A stretch of 47,202 nucleotides of DNA from Aquaticitalea lipolytica (GCF_014641635.1 NZ_BMIC01000008.1:1-47202), one strand, 5' to 3'. Shown: positions 18,924 to 28,331, numbered from the stretch's first letter. Program-made: numbers and translations. Notes: a model not told the origin generated them from the sequence alone.

Positions 18924-19556
18924 TTATGGTATGTTTAAATATTTATGTGTTTGTAATGACACCTTCCATTTTGGATTTGCCATAACATAATCTACGATTT
19001 CTGGTACAACCTTATCTTTTTTACTCCATTCTGGCTGTAAATACAAAATACAATTTTTACTCACTTTTGCAGCTTGCTCTTCTGCAAATCTAAAATCGTC
19101 TTTATTATATACAATTACTTTTAATTCATTTGCCTTTTTGTACACTTCGTCAGTTGGTAATTTCAGCTTTTTTGGTGACAAGCAAATCCAATCCCAAGTA
19201 CCAGATAATGGGTAAGCTCCAGAAGTTTCAATATGCACTTGAAGTCCTTTTGCTTTTAATTGAGAAGTCAATTCATCCATATTCCATGTTAAAGGCTCTC
19301 CGCCTGTAACTACTATTGTATTACTGTATTTTGCAGCATTTTCAACAATTTTGCTTGTTTCAGTTGGAGGATGTAATTCTGCTAACCAGCTTTCTTTTAC
19401 ATCACACCAATGACAACCAACATCACAACCACCAACTCTTATAAAGTAAGCAGCAGTTCCTTTATGAAATCCTTCACCTTGAATAGTGTAAAATTCCTCC
19501 ATTAAAGGCAACAATAAGCCTTTATCTAATAATTCTTGTCGTTCACTTCTTGTCAT
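18924..19556 (-). CDS. queE: 7-carboxy-7-deazaguanine synthase
   Basis: Radical-SAM enzyme that contracts the ring of 6-carboxy-tetrahydropterin to form the 7-deazaguanine core of queuosine. The only ATG in the right place is at 19556; an upstream TTG (19565) would add three residues, but it overlaps the -7 element. The Fe-S motif CDVGCHWC is C-x3-C-x2-C, followed by the SAM-binding VVTGGEPL. The N-terminal EEFYTIQGEGFHKGTAAYFIR is a QueE signature. About 210 residues, normal length. FolE (4073-4750) supplies the pathway's starting product. Confidence 0.94.
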   Translation of the reverse strand: MTRSERQELLDKGLLLPLMEEFYTIQGEGFHKGTAAYFIRVGGCDVGCHWCDVKESWLAELHPPTETSKIVENAAKYSNTIVVTGGEPLTWNMDELTSQLKAKGLQVHIETSGAYPLSGTWDWICLSPKKLKLPTDEVYKKANELKVIVYNKDDFRFAEEQAAKVSKNCILYLQPEWSKKDKVVPEIVDYVMANPKWKVSLQTHKYLNIP

Positions 19557-19562
19557 AGCTTG

Positions 19563-19570
19563 CAAAGATA
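19563..19570 (-). promoter_or_regulatory. queE promoter, -7 element TATCTTTG, six bases before the ATG
   Basis: Exact TAnnTTTG match; the run continues TATCTTTGCAAGCTATG. With initiation about 4-7 bases downstream of the element, the mRNA would begin at or next to the ATG. Confidence 0.55.
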
Positions 19571-19728
19571 GGAAACAGTCTTCAGTTGACAGTATACAGT
19601 CTTAAAATTTTAAAAGTTATTATGACTAAAAATATGTTTAACCTCAAACGTCATAAAATCTCACTTTTTTGTTAAAACATTTCAGTTGCTTTCAGTATAG
19701 ATTAGTATTTTTATACAAAATTTAGAGA

Positions 19729-21267
19729 ATGAGTAGAAAAGATGACTTTTTTAACCATATAACAGAAGGAAATAAAAGCAAAGGAGACTATATTACTCTT
19801 GGCTCTGCTATGTTAGATGGGGAAACTATTACTAATGCATTTGTAAATGTTCCATTAAAAACCTTAAACAGACATGGTTTGATTGCTGGAGCTACTGGTA
19901 CTGGAAAAACCAAAACATTACAAGTATTGGCTGAAAATTTATCTGACAAAGGCATTCCTGTTTTACTAATGGATATTAAAGGAGATTTGAGCGGATTAGC
20001 TCAACCGAGTCCTGGCCATGCAAAAATAGATGAACGTCATGCTAAAATTGGCTTACCATTTGAAGCTAAAAGTTTTCCTGTAGAAGTACTAACCTTATCA
20101 GAACAAGATGGAGTAAGATTAAGAGCTACAGTAAGTGAGTTTGGACCTGTGCTTCTATCTCGAATTTTAGATTTATCTGACGCTCAATCTGGTGTTGTTT
20201 CAGTAATTTTCAAATATTGTGATGACAATAAAATGCCGCTTTTAGATCTAAAAGATTTTAAAAAAATATTACAATTCTCTACTCAAGAAGGCAAAGATGA
20301 ATTTGAAGCTGAATATGGTAGAATTTCTACAGCCTCAACTGGAGCTATTTTACGTAAAGTAGTAGAACTAGAACAACAAGGCGCTGAATTGTTTTTTGGC
20401 GAAACATCTTTTGAAGTAGATGATTTATTACGAATAGATGAAAATGGAAGAGGTTATATTAATATAATTAGGCTTACAGATATTCAAGATAGACCAAAAC
20501 TATTCTCTACGTTTATGTTGAGCTTATTAGCCGAAATATATTCTACTTTTCCTGAGCAAGGTGACAGTGGTCAACCTGAATTAGTGTTGTTTATTGACGA
20601 AGCTCATTTAATATTCAATGAAGCATCAAAAGCATTATTAAATCAAATTGAAAGTATTGTAAAACTTATTCGTAGTAAAGGTGTTGGTATTTATTTTGTA
20701 ACTCAAAACCCAACAGATGTTCCTGAAGCTGTATTAAGTCAGTTAGGACTAAAAGTACAACATGCCTTAAGAGCATTTACAGCTAACGACAGAAAAGCTA
20801 TTAAACTAACTGCACAAAATTATCCAGATACTGATTATTATGATACTGCAGATGTATTAACTTCGTTAGGAATTGGTGAAGCATTAGTTTCTGCTTTAGA
20901 TGAAAAAGGACGTCCTACACCATTAGCAGCAACAATGATGAGAGCTCCTATGAGTAGAATGGATGTTTTAACCGATTCTGAGTTAAGTACTTTATTAGGT
21001 AAATCTAAATTAATAAAAAAGTATAACGAGACTATTGATAGAGAAAGTGCTTACGAGCTTTTAAACAAAAAAATAGATCAAGCACAAGCAACTGAAGCAA
21101 AAGAAAAAGCTCGTAAAGAGCATGAAGAATTAAAAAAAGCTGAAACAAAGCAAAAACAAAGTTCTGCAAGACGCAGATCTGTAATAAACCCAGTAGTTAA
21201 AGTATTAACCAGTGCTACTTTTATAAGAAGTGTATTTGGTATTTTAACCAAACTAATGAAAAAATAA
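19729..21267 (+). CDS. HerA/FtsK-like ATPase, DUF853 (YjgR) family
   Basis: 512 residues. The Walker A motif GATGTGKT is at 54-61 and the Walker B motif LVLFIDEAH has Asp290/Glu291. The intervening MDIKGDLSGLAQP segment and the later YFVTQNPTDVPEAVLSQLGLKVQHALRAF stretch, seen as two shorter motifs (TQNPTDVPEAV and GLKVQHALRAF), mark the DUF853/YjgR branch. The C-terminal 80 residues are Lys/Glu/Gln-rich and probably coiled-coil, ending in a basic, hydrophobic tail. The biochemical role is not known; it is likely a hexameric ATPase. It starts a compact plus-strand run, with the next gene eight bases away. Confidence 0.9.
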   Translation: MSRKDDFFNHITEGNKSKGDYITLGSAMLDGETITNAFVNVPLKTLNRHGLIAGATGTGKTKTLQVLAENLSDKGIPVLLMDIKGDLSGLAQPSPGHAKIDERHAKIGLPFEAKSFPVEVLTLSEQDGVRLRATVSEFGPVLLSRILDLSDAQSGVVSVIFKYCDDNKMPLLDLKDFKKILQFSTQEGKDEFEAEYGRISTASTGAILRKVVELEQQGAELFFGETSFEVDDLLRIDENGRGYINIIRLTDIQDRPKLFSTFMLSLLAEIYSTFPEQGDSGQPELVLFIDEAHLIFNEASKALLNQIESIVKLIRSKGVGIYFVTQNPTDVPEAVLSQLGLKVQHALRAFTANDRKAIKLTAQNYPDTDYYDTADVLTSLGIGEALVSALDEKGRPTPLAATMMRAPMSRMDVLTDSELSTLLGKSKLIKKYNETIDRESAYELLNKKIDQAQATEAKEKARKEHEELKKAETKQKQSSARRRSVINPVVKVLTSATFIRSVFGILTKLMKK

Positions 21268-21275
21268 AAATATTT

Positions 21276-21830
21276 ATGAAAAAGACATTCGCAAGCATTA
21301 TAATAATAGCACTTGTATTAGTAAGTTGTAAAAAAGAACAAAACCCATTTTTAATAAGTAAAAATGCTATTGGTTTTTTAACTGATACAACACAAGTAAA
21401 AGATTTAGAATTAGTTTTTCCAAATGATTCAATAGCAACTTACGAAGGGAATGAAACTTTTAATTTGCCTGTAAATATGGTAGAAATTTTTGACACTAAT
21501 AAAAATAAACTACTAATATTAACACCACGCGAAATATCAGATTCAACATCAACTATTGGAAATGTTCGAATTGTAGATTCGCGATATAAAACTGAAAAAG
21601 GAATATCAACATTAAGTACATTTAAAGATATTCAAAAAGCATATAAAATATCTAAAATTGATAATCTTATCAATTCTGTACTAATATCGGTTAATGAAAT
21701 TAATGCTTCTTTTAGCATCGATAAAACAGAGCTACCAGCTAATTTACGTTATGACACAAGTGCAACAATAGAAGCTATACAAATTCCTGAAAGTGCAAAA
21801 ATTAAATTCTTTTTTTTGTATTGGGATTAA
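21276..21830 (+). CDS. predicted lipoprotein of unknown function
   Basis: 184 residues. The lipobox LVSC puts the lipidated Cys at 18, followed by Lys-Lys-Glu. The rest is a mostly beta-strand, polar protein with no motif I recognise. It begins eight bases after the HerA-like ATPase gene and ends 19 bases before the YitT-type gene, so it sits inside an operon. Location in the outer or inner membrane cannot be told from the sequence. Confidence 0.82.
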   Translation: MKKTFASIIIIALVLVSCKKEQNPFLISKNAIGFLTDTTQVKDLELVFPNDSIATYEGNETFNLPVNMVEIFDTNKNKLLILTPREISDSTSTIGNVRIVDSRYKTEKGISTLSTFKDIQKAYKISKIDNLINSVLISVNEINASFSIDKTELPANLRYDTSATIEAIQIPESAKIKFFFLYWD

Positions 21831-21849
21831 TTAAATAAACTTATAAGTT

Positions 21850-22821
21850 ATGAATCCTTTTATCTCAAAATTACTAGTAGTTATCGCTCGAAAGAGATTG
21901 GAGGCTAAGCATAATACTACTTCAATTAGCAAAAAGCAAGTAGTTCCATTAGTAAGAGTTTTACAAGTAGAACTATCTCATGCCATTAAGGAATACATTT
22001 TTATAATTATTGGTGTTTTTTCTGCTGGCTTTGGATTAAAAGGATTTTTATTACCTAATAATTTTATTGATGGAGGAGCGACAGGTATTTCGTTATTACT
22101 TGAAAACATCACACACATTAACTTAAGTTATTTATTAATTATAGTAAACCTCCCATTTATACTATTAGCCTCAAGAACTTTTAGTGTAAAATTCGCAATT
22201 AGAAGTATCGTTGCAATTGCCTTTTTGGCTTTTGTTGTACATTTTATTGATTATCCAACCATTACTGAAGACAAATTATTAATAGCTGTTTTTGGTGGAT
22301 TCTTTTTAGGATTAGGTATTGGTATGTCAATGAGAGGAGGCAGTGTAATTGATGGCACTGAAGTATTAGCCATCTTTTTAAGTCGAAAACTATCAATAAC
22401 CATAGGTGATGTATTATTACTTATAAATATTATCATTTTCTCTTTTGGAGCTTATGTATTATCAGTCGAAACAGCATTATATGCTATATTAACCTATTTA
22501 GCAGCAGCAAAAACAGTAGATTTTGTTGTAGATGGTGTTGAAGAATATGTAGGTGTAACCATCATATCTGAAAAGCATGAAGAGCTAAGAGTAATGATTA
22601 TTGAAAAACTGAATAGAGCTTGTACAATATATGCAGGCAGAGGTGGTTATGGTAAAAATGGTAAAAGTTATGATAAAGACATAATTTATACTGTAGTAAC
22701 ACGTTTAGAACTAGCAAAACTGCAAACAGAAATTAGCAAAATAGACAAAAAAGCGTTTATAATTATGGGAATTGTAAAAGACTTAAAAGGCGGAATGATT
22801 AAGAAAAAACCATTAAAATAA
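21850..22821 (+). CDS. YitT family membrane protein (DUF161/DUF2179)
   Basis: 323 residues. A basic N-terminal segment is followed by about five to six membrane helices from residue 45 to 220, with the family-typical GFGLKGFLLPNNFIDGGATG segment and the Gly-rich MRGGSVIDGTEVLA. A C-terminal DUF2179 domain (about 230-320) has RGGYGKNGKSYDKDIIYTVV. The family is widespread; substrate and role are unknown. It is part of the 19729-24013 run, with the cupin gene two bases downstream. Confidence 0.92.
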   Translation: MNPFISKLLVVIARKRLEAKHNTTSISKKQVVPLVRVLQVELSHAIKEYIFIIIGVFSAGFGLKGFLLPNNFIDGGATGISLLLENITHINLSYLLIIVNLPFILLASRTFSVKFAIRSIVAIAFLAFVVHFIDYPTITEDKLLIAVFGGFFLGLGIGMSMRGGSVIDGTEVLAIFLSRKLSITIGDVLLLINIIIFSFGAYVLSVETALYAILTYLAAAKTVDFVVDGVEEYVGVTIISEKHEELRVMIIEKLNRACTIYAGRGGYGKNGKSYDKDIIYTVVTRLELAKLQTEISKIDKKAFIIMGIVKDLKGGMIKKKPLK

Positions 22822-22823
22822 AC

Positions 22824-23183
22824 ATGAAGAAATACACTATACAAAACTCTCCTTTTGTTGTGCCTACAACAGATGGAAAAGTAATTAAAGAACACTTCGG
22901 TAATGCTACAGATGGTAATACGAAAATAAGTATTGCACATATGATTGCTCCTGCTGGCTGGAGTGAGCCTTTTCAAACTCCTGAGTTTGAAGAATACACA
23001 TTTATCTTTAAAGGAAAAAAACAATTTATTATTGATGGTGAAACTATAGTTTTAGAAGTTGGGCAATCAATAAAAATTGAAAAAAATGTAAGAGTTCAAT
23101 ACTCTAATCCTTTTACAGAGCCTTGTGAATATCTAGCTATTTGTTTACCTGCTTTTTCTATGGATAAAGTGAACCGAGAATAA
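22824..23183 (+). CDS. cupin-domain protein
   Basis: 119 residues, a single cupin barrel. Visible core: PFQTPEFEEYTFIFKGKKQF with the second-strand EEYTFI where metal-binding His/Glu usually lie, then IDGETIVLEVGQSIKIEKNVRVQYSNP. The usual HxH pair is missing (PEFEEYTFI), so metal binding, if any, would rely on Glu. It starts two bases after the YitT-type gene, and its stop overlaps the ATG of the hydrolase gene by one base. Substrate unknown. Confidence 0.85.
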   Translation: MKKYTIQNSPFVVPTTDGKVIKEHFGNATDGNTKISIAHMIAPAGWSEPFQTPEFEEYTFIFKGKKQFIIDGETIVLEVGQSIKIEKNVRVQYSNPFTEPCEYLAICLPAFSMDKVNRE

Positions 23184-24013
23184 TGATAAAGACACTTTTA
23201 ATAAAAAGCATTGGCACCTATTTAAACACCTTAAGTTTTGTATCAAAACCTTATGCTGCAAACAAGGCATTGGCGCTATTTATAAAGCCCAGAGCTGGAA
23301 AAATTAATGAGAGTCAATCTGAGTTTTTAGCAACTTCACAACAAGAAATACTAAAATACAACGAACACTCCATAATGACCTACTATTGGTCAGGAACAAA
23401 AAAGACAATACTTCTTGCTCATGGATGGGAAAGCAATTCTGCGCGATGGAAAAACTTAATTAATTTACTAAAACAGAAAGACTATATTATTGTTGCTTTA
23501 GATGCTCCTGCTCATGGAAATTCTGGAAGCAAAACTTTTAATGCACTCCTATATTCTGAATTTATAAATACAGCAGTAAAACATTTCAGTCCAGAAATAA
23601 TAATTGGTCATTCTGTTGGTGGCATGGCTTCTGTTTTCTTTCAAAATAAATATCAATTCAATGGTATTGAAAAAATGATTTTGCTTGGTGCTCCATCAGA
23701 GTTTAAAGATGTTTTAAAACGCTATAAAGATATGATGGGTTATAACCAACGTGTATCTGAACAAATAGATTGTACTATTGTAGAACGGTTTGGATCGAGA
23801 CCTGAAAACTATTCTACAGCTAAATTTGTTGAAACAATTAATGCTTCAGGTTTAATTATTCATGATGAATTGGATAAAATTATTCCGTATAACGATGCCT
23901 TAATGATAAAAAACAATTTTAAAAACAGCAAATTAGTTACAACTCAAGGTTTAGGGCACTCACTTAATAATGAAGTTGTTTCTAATTATATTTTCGAGTT
24001 TATTGAAGACTAA
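23183..24013 (+). CDS. alpha/beta hydrolase
   Basis: 276 residues. The catalytic triad is visible: Ser144 in the elbow GHSVGG, an acid at Asp228 or Asp231 (HDELDKIIPY) and His259 in GLGHS. The oxyanion-hole HGWESNS is at 80-86 and DAPAHGNSG at 107-115. No signal peptide, so probably cytosolic. Its start overlaps the cupin stop (TAATG), implying coupled translation. Substrate cannot be told; the cupin neighbour hints at small-molecule metabolism. Confidence 0.9.
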   Translation: MIKTLLIKSIGTYLNTLSFVSKPYAANKALALFIKPRAGKINESQSEFLATSQQEILKYNEHSIMTYYWSGTKKTILLAHGWESNSARWKNLINLLKQKDYIIVALDAPAHGNSGSKTFNALLYSEFINTAVKHFSPEIIIGHSVGGMASVFFQNKYQFNGIEKMILLGAPSEFKDVLKRYKDMMGYNQRVSEQIDCTIVERFGSRPENYSTAKFVETINASGLIIHDELDKIIPYNDALMIKNNFKNSKLVTTQGLGHSLNNEVVSNYIFEFIED

Positions 24014-24018
24014 GTTGC

Positions 24019-24026
24019 TACCTTTG
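24019..24026 (+). promoter_or_regulatory. rluF promoter, -7 element TACCTTTG, four bases before the ATG
   Basis: Exact TAnnTTTG match; the sequence reads TACCTTTGCACAATG. Initiation from it would give a leaderless or nearly leaderless rluF mRNA, separate from read-through from the hydrolase gene. Confidence 0.5.
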
Positions 24027-24030
24027 CACA

Positions 24031-24795
24031 ATGGAAGATAATCTAAAACGTATCAATAAATATTTAAGCGAAGTTGGGTATTGCTCACGTCGTGAAGCTG
24101 ACAAACTCATAGAGGCTGGACGTGTTACTATTAATGGAAAAGTGCCAGAAATGGGAACCAAAATAGCACCAGACGACGTTGTTCATGTTGATGGAAAACC
24201 AGTTATAGATGCAAAAGAATCTTTTGTATATCTAGCTTTTAATAAACCTATTGGGATTGTTTGTACTACAGATACTAGAGTTGAAAAAGACAATATTATA
24301 GATTTTATAAACTACCCTAAACGCATTTTCCCAATTGGTCGATTAGATAAACCTAGTGAAGGTCTAATTTTACTGACTGATGATGGTGATATTGTCAATA
24401 AAATTTTAAGAGCAAGTAATAACCACGAAAAAGAATATATTGTAACTGTAGACAAACCTATTTCGCAAACATTTGTAGAAAGAATGGCTAATGGAATACC
24501 AATATTAGATAGAGTTACAAAAAAGTGTGAAGTAGAAAAATTAAGCACTTACGAATTTAGAATTGTTTTAACTCAAGGATTAAACCGACAAATACGTCGT
24601 ATGTGTGAATATCTTAATTATGAAGTTCAGACTTTAAAACGTGTTAGAATAATGAATATTAAGCTAGATATGCCTCTTGGTGAATATCGAGAATTAACTA
24701 AAGATGAGTTTAAAGAATTAAACAGGCTACTAGAAGATTCTAAAAAAGTATATCAGAAACAAAATAGTTTTAAAAAGCCAACCAAAAAAAAATAA
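24031..24795 (+). CDS. rluF: 23S rRNA pseudouridine synthase, RluF type
   Basis: Isomerises a uridine in 23S rRNA (U2604 in E. coli). 254 residues. An N-terminal S4 RNA-binding domain ([19 protein letters not shown]) is followed by the RsuA-type catalytic domain with Asp106 in [12 protein letters not shown]. The segments [20 protein letters not shown] and [14 protein letters not shown] are much closer to RluF than to RluB or RsuA. The C-terminal tail is Lys-rich. The VOC gene follows after two bases. Confidence 0.9.
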   Translation: MEDNLKRINKYLSEVGYCSRREADKLIEAGRVTINGKVPEMGTKIAPDDVVHVDGKPVIDAKESFVYLAFNKPIGIVCTTDTRVEKDNIIDFINYPKRIFPIGRLDKPSEGLILLTDDGDIVNKILRASNNHEKEYIVTVDKPISQTFVERMANGIPILDRVTKKCEVEKLSTYEFRIVLTQGLNRQIRRMCEYLNYEVQTLKRVRIMNIKLDMPLGEYRELTKDEFKELNRLLEDSKKVYQKQNSFKKPTKKK

Positions 24796-24797
24796 TT

Positions 24798-25220
24798 ATG
24801 TCTACAATTTCTCCTTTTCATATTGCCATTCCTGTTCATAATCTAAATGAATGTCGAGCATTCTATAGAGATATCTTAAATTGCGAAGAAGGTAGAAGTA
24901 GCGACCATTGGGTTGATTTTAATTTGTTTGGTCACCAATTAGTTATTCACTACAAACCAAAATCTGAAGAGCAATTACACATAAACCCTGTTGATGGTAA
25001 AGATGTTCCTGTACCTCATTATGGAGTAGTCTTACCTTGGGATGAGTTTCAAAATTTTGCAAGGAAACTAACCTCTAAAAATGTTCAGTTTATTATTGAA
25101 CCTTATATTCGTTTTGAAGGTCAGGTTGGCGAACAAGCAACTATGTTTTTTAAAGATCCAGCTGGCAACGCTTTAGAGTTTAAGGCTTTTAAAGATATAA
25201 GTCAGTTATTTGCTAAATAG
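24798..25220 (+). CDS. VOC family (glyoxalase-like) protein
   Basis: 140 residues, one VOC fold made of two beta-alpha-beta-beta-beta modules. Likely metal ligands: His8 in FHIAIPV, His in VPHYGVVL and Glu in ALEFKAF near the end; the [13 protein letters not shown] segment is typical. Reaction unknown. It starts two bases after rluF, and its last eight bases overlap the 3' end of the convergent membrane-protein gene. Confidence 0.9.
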   Translation: MSTISPFHIAIPVHNLNECRAFYRDILNCEEGRSSDHWVDFNLFGHQLVIHYKPKSEEQLHINPVDGKDVPVPHYGVVLPWDEFQNFARKLTSKNVQFIIEPYIRFEGQVGEQATMFFKDPAGNALEFKAFKDISQLFAK

Positions 25221-25941
25221 ACTGTTTCTTTCGTCTTTTTTCAATATAAAAAGGGAGATAAATTACCAAAAAGTAAGGCACTAAAATAAGTTGAGTTACT
25301 ATAATGTAGTAAGGCCAATCACCAAAATAATCTAACACTGAAGCTGATTTAGGTTTTTCATTTAAATAAAAATAATTAGCATCTAAAAGTGCATTTATAG
25401 CTACCATCATTACTACATAAACTTGCAACGCTAATACTGATTTAAAAATACTTTTAAAAGTTGGTCGCATTCCAAATACAAAAGTTGCATAAAAAATAAT
25501 GATTAATAATCCCAAATGTACAATCCAATATCTAAAATAATCGAATGTAGGAAACCCTTCAGCGATATCTGGTGTAATGACTCCTTGTAAAGTTCCTGCA
25601 ACAATCCAAAACAGCAAAACTTCATACATCCAATGTTTTCTATAATATGTAAAAATTGGAATAAGTAATGCTATAAAACTACACAGATATAAAGGTAAAT
25701 CTGTCTTAAAATTATAATTTCCTAAACTAAAATAATACGCATGGAAAATTATAATTGTTAATGACACAAAAACTGCAAAAAAGTGAAGTGCTTTTTGTTG
25801 TTTATTTGCAGACCATTTTATTGAAAATCTTATAAAAAAGAATGCAAAAACGAATGCAAAAAATATAGGAATAAGATGCTCAAAACTGCCTATTGCAACT
25901 CTACCAATTGAAGAAATAAAAACAGCTAATTGAAATATCAT
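25213..25941 (-). CDS. TIGR02206/YwaF-like integral membrane protein
   Basis: About 242 residues from the ATG at 25941; an in-frame TTG at 25956 is less likely. Six to seven membrane segments, with the family signals [12 protein letters not shown], an HLGLL helix and [25 protein letters not shown]. Function unknown. The stop codon lies inside the 3' end of the convergent VOC gene. A -7-like TATATTG with one base missing lies four bases before this ATG. Confidence 0.85.
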   Translation of the reverse strand: MIFQLAVFISSIGRVAIGSFEHLIPIFFAFVFAFFFIRFSIKWSANKQQKALHFFAVFVSLTIIIFHAYYFSLGNYNFKTDLPLYLCSFIALLIPIFTYYRKHWMYEVLLFWIVAGTLQGVITPDIAEGFPTFDYFRYWIVHLGLLIIIFYATFVFGMRPTFKSIFKSVLALQVYVVMMVAINALLDANYFYLNEKPKSASVLDYFGDWPYYIIVTQLILVPYFLVIYLPFYIEKRRKKQSI

Positions 25942-25965
25942 CCTGCAATATAACAAAATGACATA

Positions 25966-26841
25966 TTACATTTGACGTTCTCTTGCCAATAAGGTGTTTT
26001 TAAGCAACATTGCAATTGTCATAGGACCAACTCCACCAGGAACTGGCGTAATATAACTTGCTTTTTTACTTACGTTTTCAAAATCAACATCACCAGTAAT
26101 AATGTATCCTTTTTCTGAAGTTTCATCAGGAACACGTGTAATACCTACATCAATAATAACTGCATCATCTTTGACCATTTCTGCCTTTAAAAAGTTTGGA
26201 ACTCCTAGAGCAGAAATAATGATATCGGCTTGTGATGTAATTTGAGTGATGTTTTTAGTATGACTATGAGTCAAAGTTACTGTAGAATTTCCAGGAAATC
26301 CTTTACGTCCCATTAAGATACTCATTGGTCGTCCAACTATATGACTACGTCCAATAACTACTGTATGCTTTCCTTGGGTATCAACACCATATCTGTCTAA
26401 TAGTTCTAAAATACCAAACGGAGTTGCTGGAATAAATGTAGACATATCTAATGCCATTTTTCCAAAGTTTGTAGGATGAAACCCATCTACATCTTTATCT
26501 GGATTTACAGCTAATAATACCTTCTGGGTATTAATTTGTTTTGGTAAAGGCAATTGAATAATAAATCCGTCGATATCTGGATTTTCGTTTAGTTCTTCAA
26601 TTTTATCTAACAGTTCAATTTCACTTGTTGTGTTAGGCATTCTTACCATTGTAGAGTCGAAACCAACACGCTCACATGCTTTTACTTTACTGGCAACATA
26701 AGTTAAACTTGCTCCATCATTTCCTACAATTATAGCAGCAAGATGAGGCACTTTTTCACCTTTAGCTTTCATTTTTTTAACTTGTTCGGTAATTTCATTT
26801 TTAATGTCATTACTTACTTTTTTACCATCTAAAATAACCAT
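25966..26841 (-). CDS. folD: bifunctional methylenetetrahydrofolate dehydrogenase/cyclohydrolase
   Basis: Interconverts 5,10-methylene-, 5,10-methenyl- and 10-formyl-tetrahydrofolate. 291 residues. The active-site pair is Tyr48 and Lys52 in TYVASKVKACERVG; DGFIIQLPLPKQI and the nucleotide-binding VVIGRSHIVGRPMS follow, with the C-terminal TPVPGGVGPMTIAMLL. It lies 48 bases downstream of ffh, beyond a terminator that overlaps the ffh stop, so it probably has its own promoter, though I see no TAnnTTTG there. Confidence 0.96.
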   Translation of the reverse strand: MVILDGKKVSNDIKNEITEQVKKMKAKGEKVPHLAAIIVGNDGASLTYVASKVKACERVGFDSTMVRMPNTTSEIELLDKIEELNENPDIDGFIIQLPLPKQINTQKVLLAVNPDKDVDGFHPTNFGKMALDMSTFIPATPFGILELLDRYGVDTQGKHTVVIGRSHIVGRPMSILMGRKGFPGNSTVTLTHSHTKNITQITSQADIIISALGVPNFLKAEMVKDDAVIIDVGITRVPDETSEKGYIITGDVDFENVSKKASYITPVPGGVGPMTIAMLLKNTLLARERQM

Positions 26842-26878
26842 TGTTTGTGTTGTGTTTATTTAATAATATTGAAAACAA

Positions 26879-26904
26879 AAAAACATGAGTTACCTCATGT
26901 TTTT
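26879..26904 (-). terminator. ffh terminator overlapping the ffh stop codon
   Basis: Perfect 11-bp stem AAAAACATGAG (26879-26889) / CTCATGTTTTT (26894-26904). The ffh stop (26890-26892) lies in the loop. On the minus strand the hairpin ends in a run of seven T. The last codons of ffh form one arm. Confidence 0.8.
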
Positions 26905-28218
26905 CATTGCTTGCATCATAGCTTTTCCTTTTCCACCTTGCATCATTTTCATCATCTTACTCATTTGATTAAATTGCTTTAGTAGTTGATTTACTTGCTG
27001 TACCGAAGTACCAGATCCTTTTCCAATACGTTGCTTTCTACTCGCGTTTATGATTGATGGATTTGTTCTTTCATCTGGTGTCATTGAATGAATAATGGCT
27101 TCTATTCCTTTAAATGCATCATCATCTATATCAACACCTTTCATCATTTTTCCAGCTCCAGGAATCATTCCAATAAGGTCTTTCATATTCCCCATTTTCT
27201 TGATTTGCTGAATTTGATTTAAGAAATCATCAAATCCAAACTGGTTTTTAGCAATTTTCTTTTGAAGTTTACGTGCTTCTTCTTCATCATACTGCTCTTG
27301 AGCTCTCTCAACAAGCGACACAACGTCTCCCATACCAAGAATACGATCTGCCATACGTGAAGGATAGAACACATCGATAGCTTCCATTTTTTCACCTGTA
27401 CCAATAAATTTAATTGGTTTATTTACTACAGATTTAATAGAAATTGCTGCTCCACCTCTAGTATCACCATCTAATTTGGTTAGAATAACACCATCAAAGT
27501 TTAAAACATCATTAAAGGCTTTTGCTGTATTTACAGCATCCTGACCTGTCATAGAATCGACAACAAATAATGTTTCTTGTGGCTGAATAGCACTGTGAAT
27601 ATTTGAAATTTCTTTCATCATCACTTCATCAACAGCTAAACGACCAGCAGTATCTATAATAACAACATTAAATCCGTTGGCTTTAGCATGAGCAATACCT
27701 GCTTTTGCAATAGCTACAGGATCGTTGTTTCCTTTATCACTATAAACTTCAATTCCAATTTGATCACCAACAACATGTAGCTGATCAATCGCAGCTGGAC
27801 GATAAACATCGCAGGCTACTAATAAAGGTTTTTTGTTTTTTTTGTTTTTAAGATAATTGGCAAGTTTACCAGAAAAGGTTGTTTTACCAGAACCTTGTAA
27901 ACCTGACATTAATATTACACTAGGATTTCCTGAAAGGTTAACTCCTTCAGCATCTCCACCCATTAATTCGGTTAACTCGTCTTTAACGATTTTAATCATT
28001 AACTGACCTGGCTGTAAGGTTGTTAATACATTTTGCCCAAGTGCTTTTTCTTTTACAGCAGTAGTAAAATCTTTTGCAATTTTAAAGTTAACATCGGCAT
28101 CTAGTAATGCTCTTCTAACCTCTTTTAAAGTTTCAGCAACATTAACTTCAGTAATACTTCCATGTCCTTTAAGAACATGAAACGCTTTATCTAATTTTTC
28201 ACTTAAATTATTAAACAT
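26890..28218 (-). CDS. ffh: signal recognition particle protein Ffh
   Basis: SRP54-type GTPase that, with 4.5S RNA and FtsY, targets nascent membrane proteins. 442 residues: N domain (1-95), G domain with P-loop GLQGSGKTT (106-114), DTAGR (189-193) and TKLDGDTRGGAA, then a Met-rich M domain (KMMKGVDIDD, MSKMMKMMQGG) ending MQAMKNMR. Two TAAATTTG -7 elements lie just upstream. The 4.5S RNA gene is not seen in the window. Confidence 0.97.
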   Translation of the reverse strand: MFNNLSEKLDKAFHVLKGHGSITEVNVAETLKEVRRALLDADVNFKIAKDFTTAVKEKALGQNVLTTLQPGQLMIKIVKDELTELMGGDAEGVNLSGNPSVILMSGLQGSGKTTFSGKLANYLKNKKNKKPLLVACDVYRPAAIDQLHVVGDQIGIEVYSDKGNNDPVAIAKAGIAHAKANGFNVVIIDTAGRLAVDEVMMKEISNIHSAIQPQETLFVVDSMTGQDAVNTAKAFNDVLNFDGVILTKLDGDTRGGAAISIKSVVNKPIKFIGTGEKMEAIDVFYPSRMADRILGMGDVVSLVERAQEQYDEEEARKLQKKIAKNQFGFDDFLNQIQQIKKMGNMKDLIGMIPGAGKMMKGVDIDDDAFKGIEAIIHSMTPDERTNPSIINASRKQRIGKGSGTSVQQVNQLLKQFNQMSKMMKMMQGGKGKAMMQAMKNMR

Positions 28219-28228
28219 AGTCTATCTT

Positions 28229-28251
28229 CAAATTTACAAGTGGCAAATTTA
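28229..28251 (-). promoter_or_regulatory. two tandem -7 elements (TAAATTTG) upstream of ffh
   Basis: On the minus strand TAAATTTG occurs at 28236-28229 and again at 28251-28244, 15 bases apart. The nearer ends ten bases before the ATG. No clear -33 box for either. Confidence 0.45.
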
Positions 28252-28303
28252 AGGATTTGAAGTCTATAAATAAAGTTTACAATTATAAAATAATCTAATA
28301 AAA

Positions 28304-28331
28304 AAAGGGCTGCCCATAACAGCAGCCCTTT
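28304..28331 (-). terminator. terminator of the repeat lipoprotein gene
   Basis: Stem AAAGGGCTGC (28304-28313) / GCAGCCCTTT (28322-28331) with an 8-base loop, followed on the minus strand by a run of seven T. It lies 45 bases after the lipoprotein stop and upstream of the ffh promoters. Confidence 0.92.
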
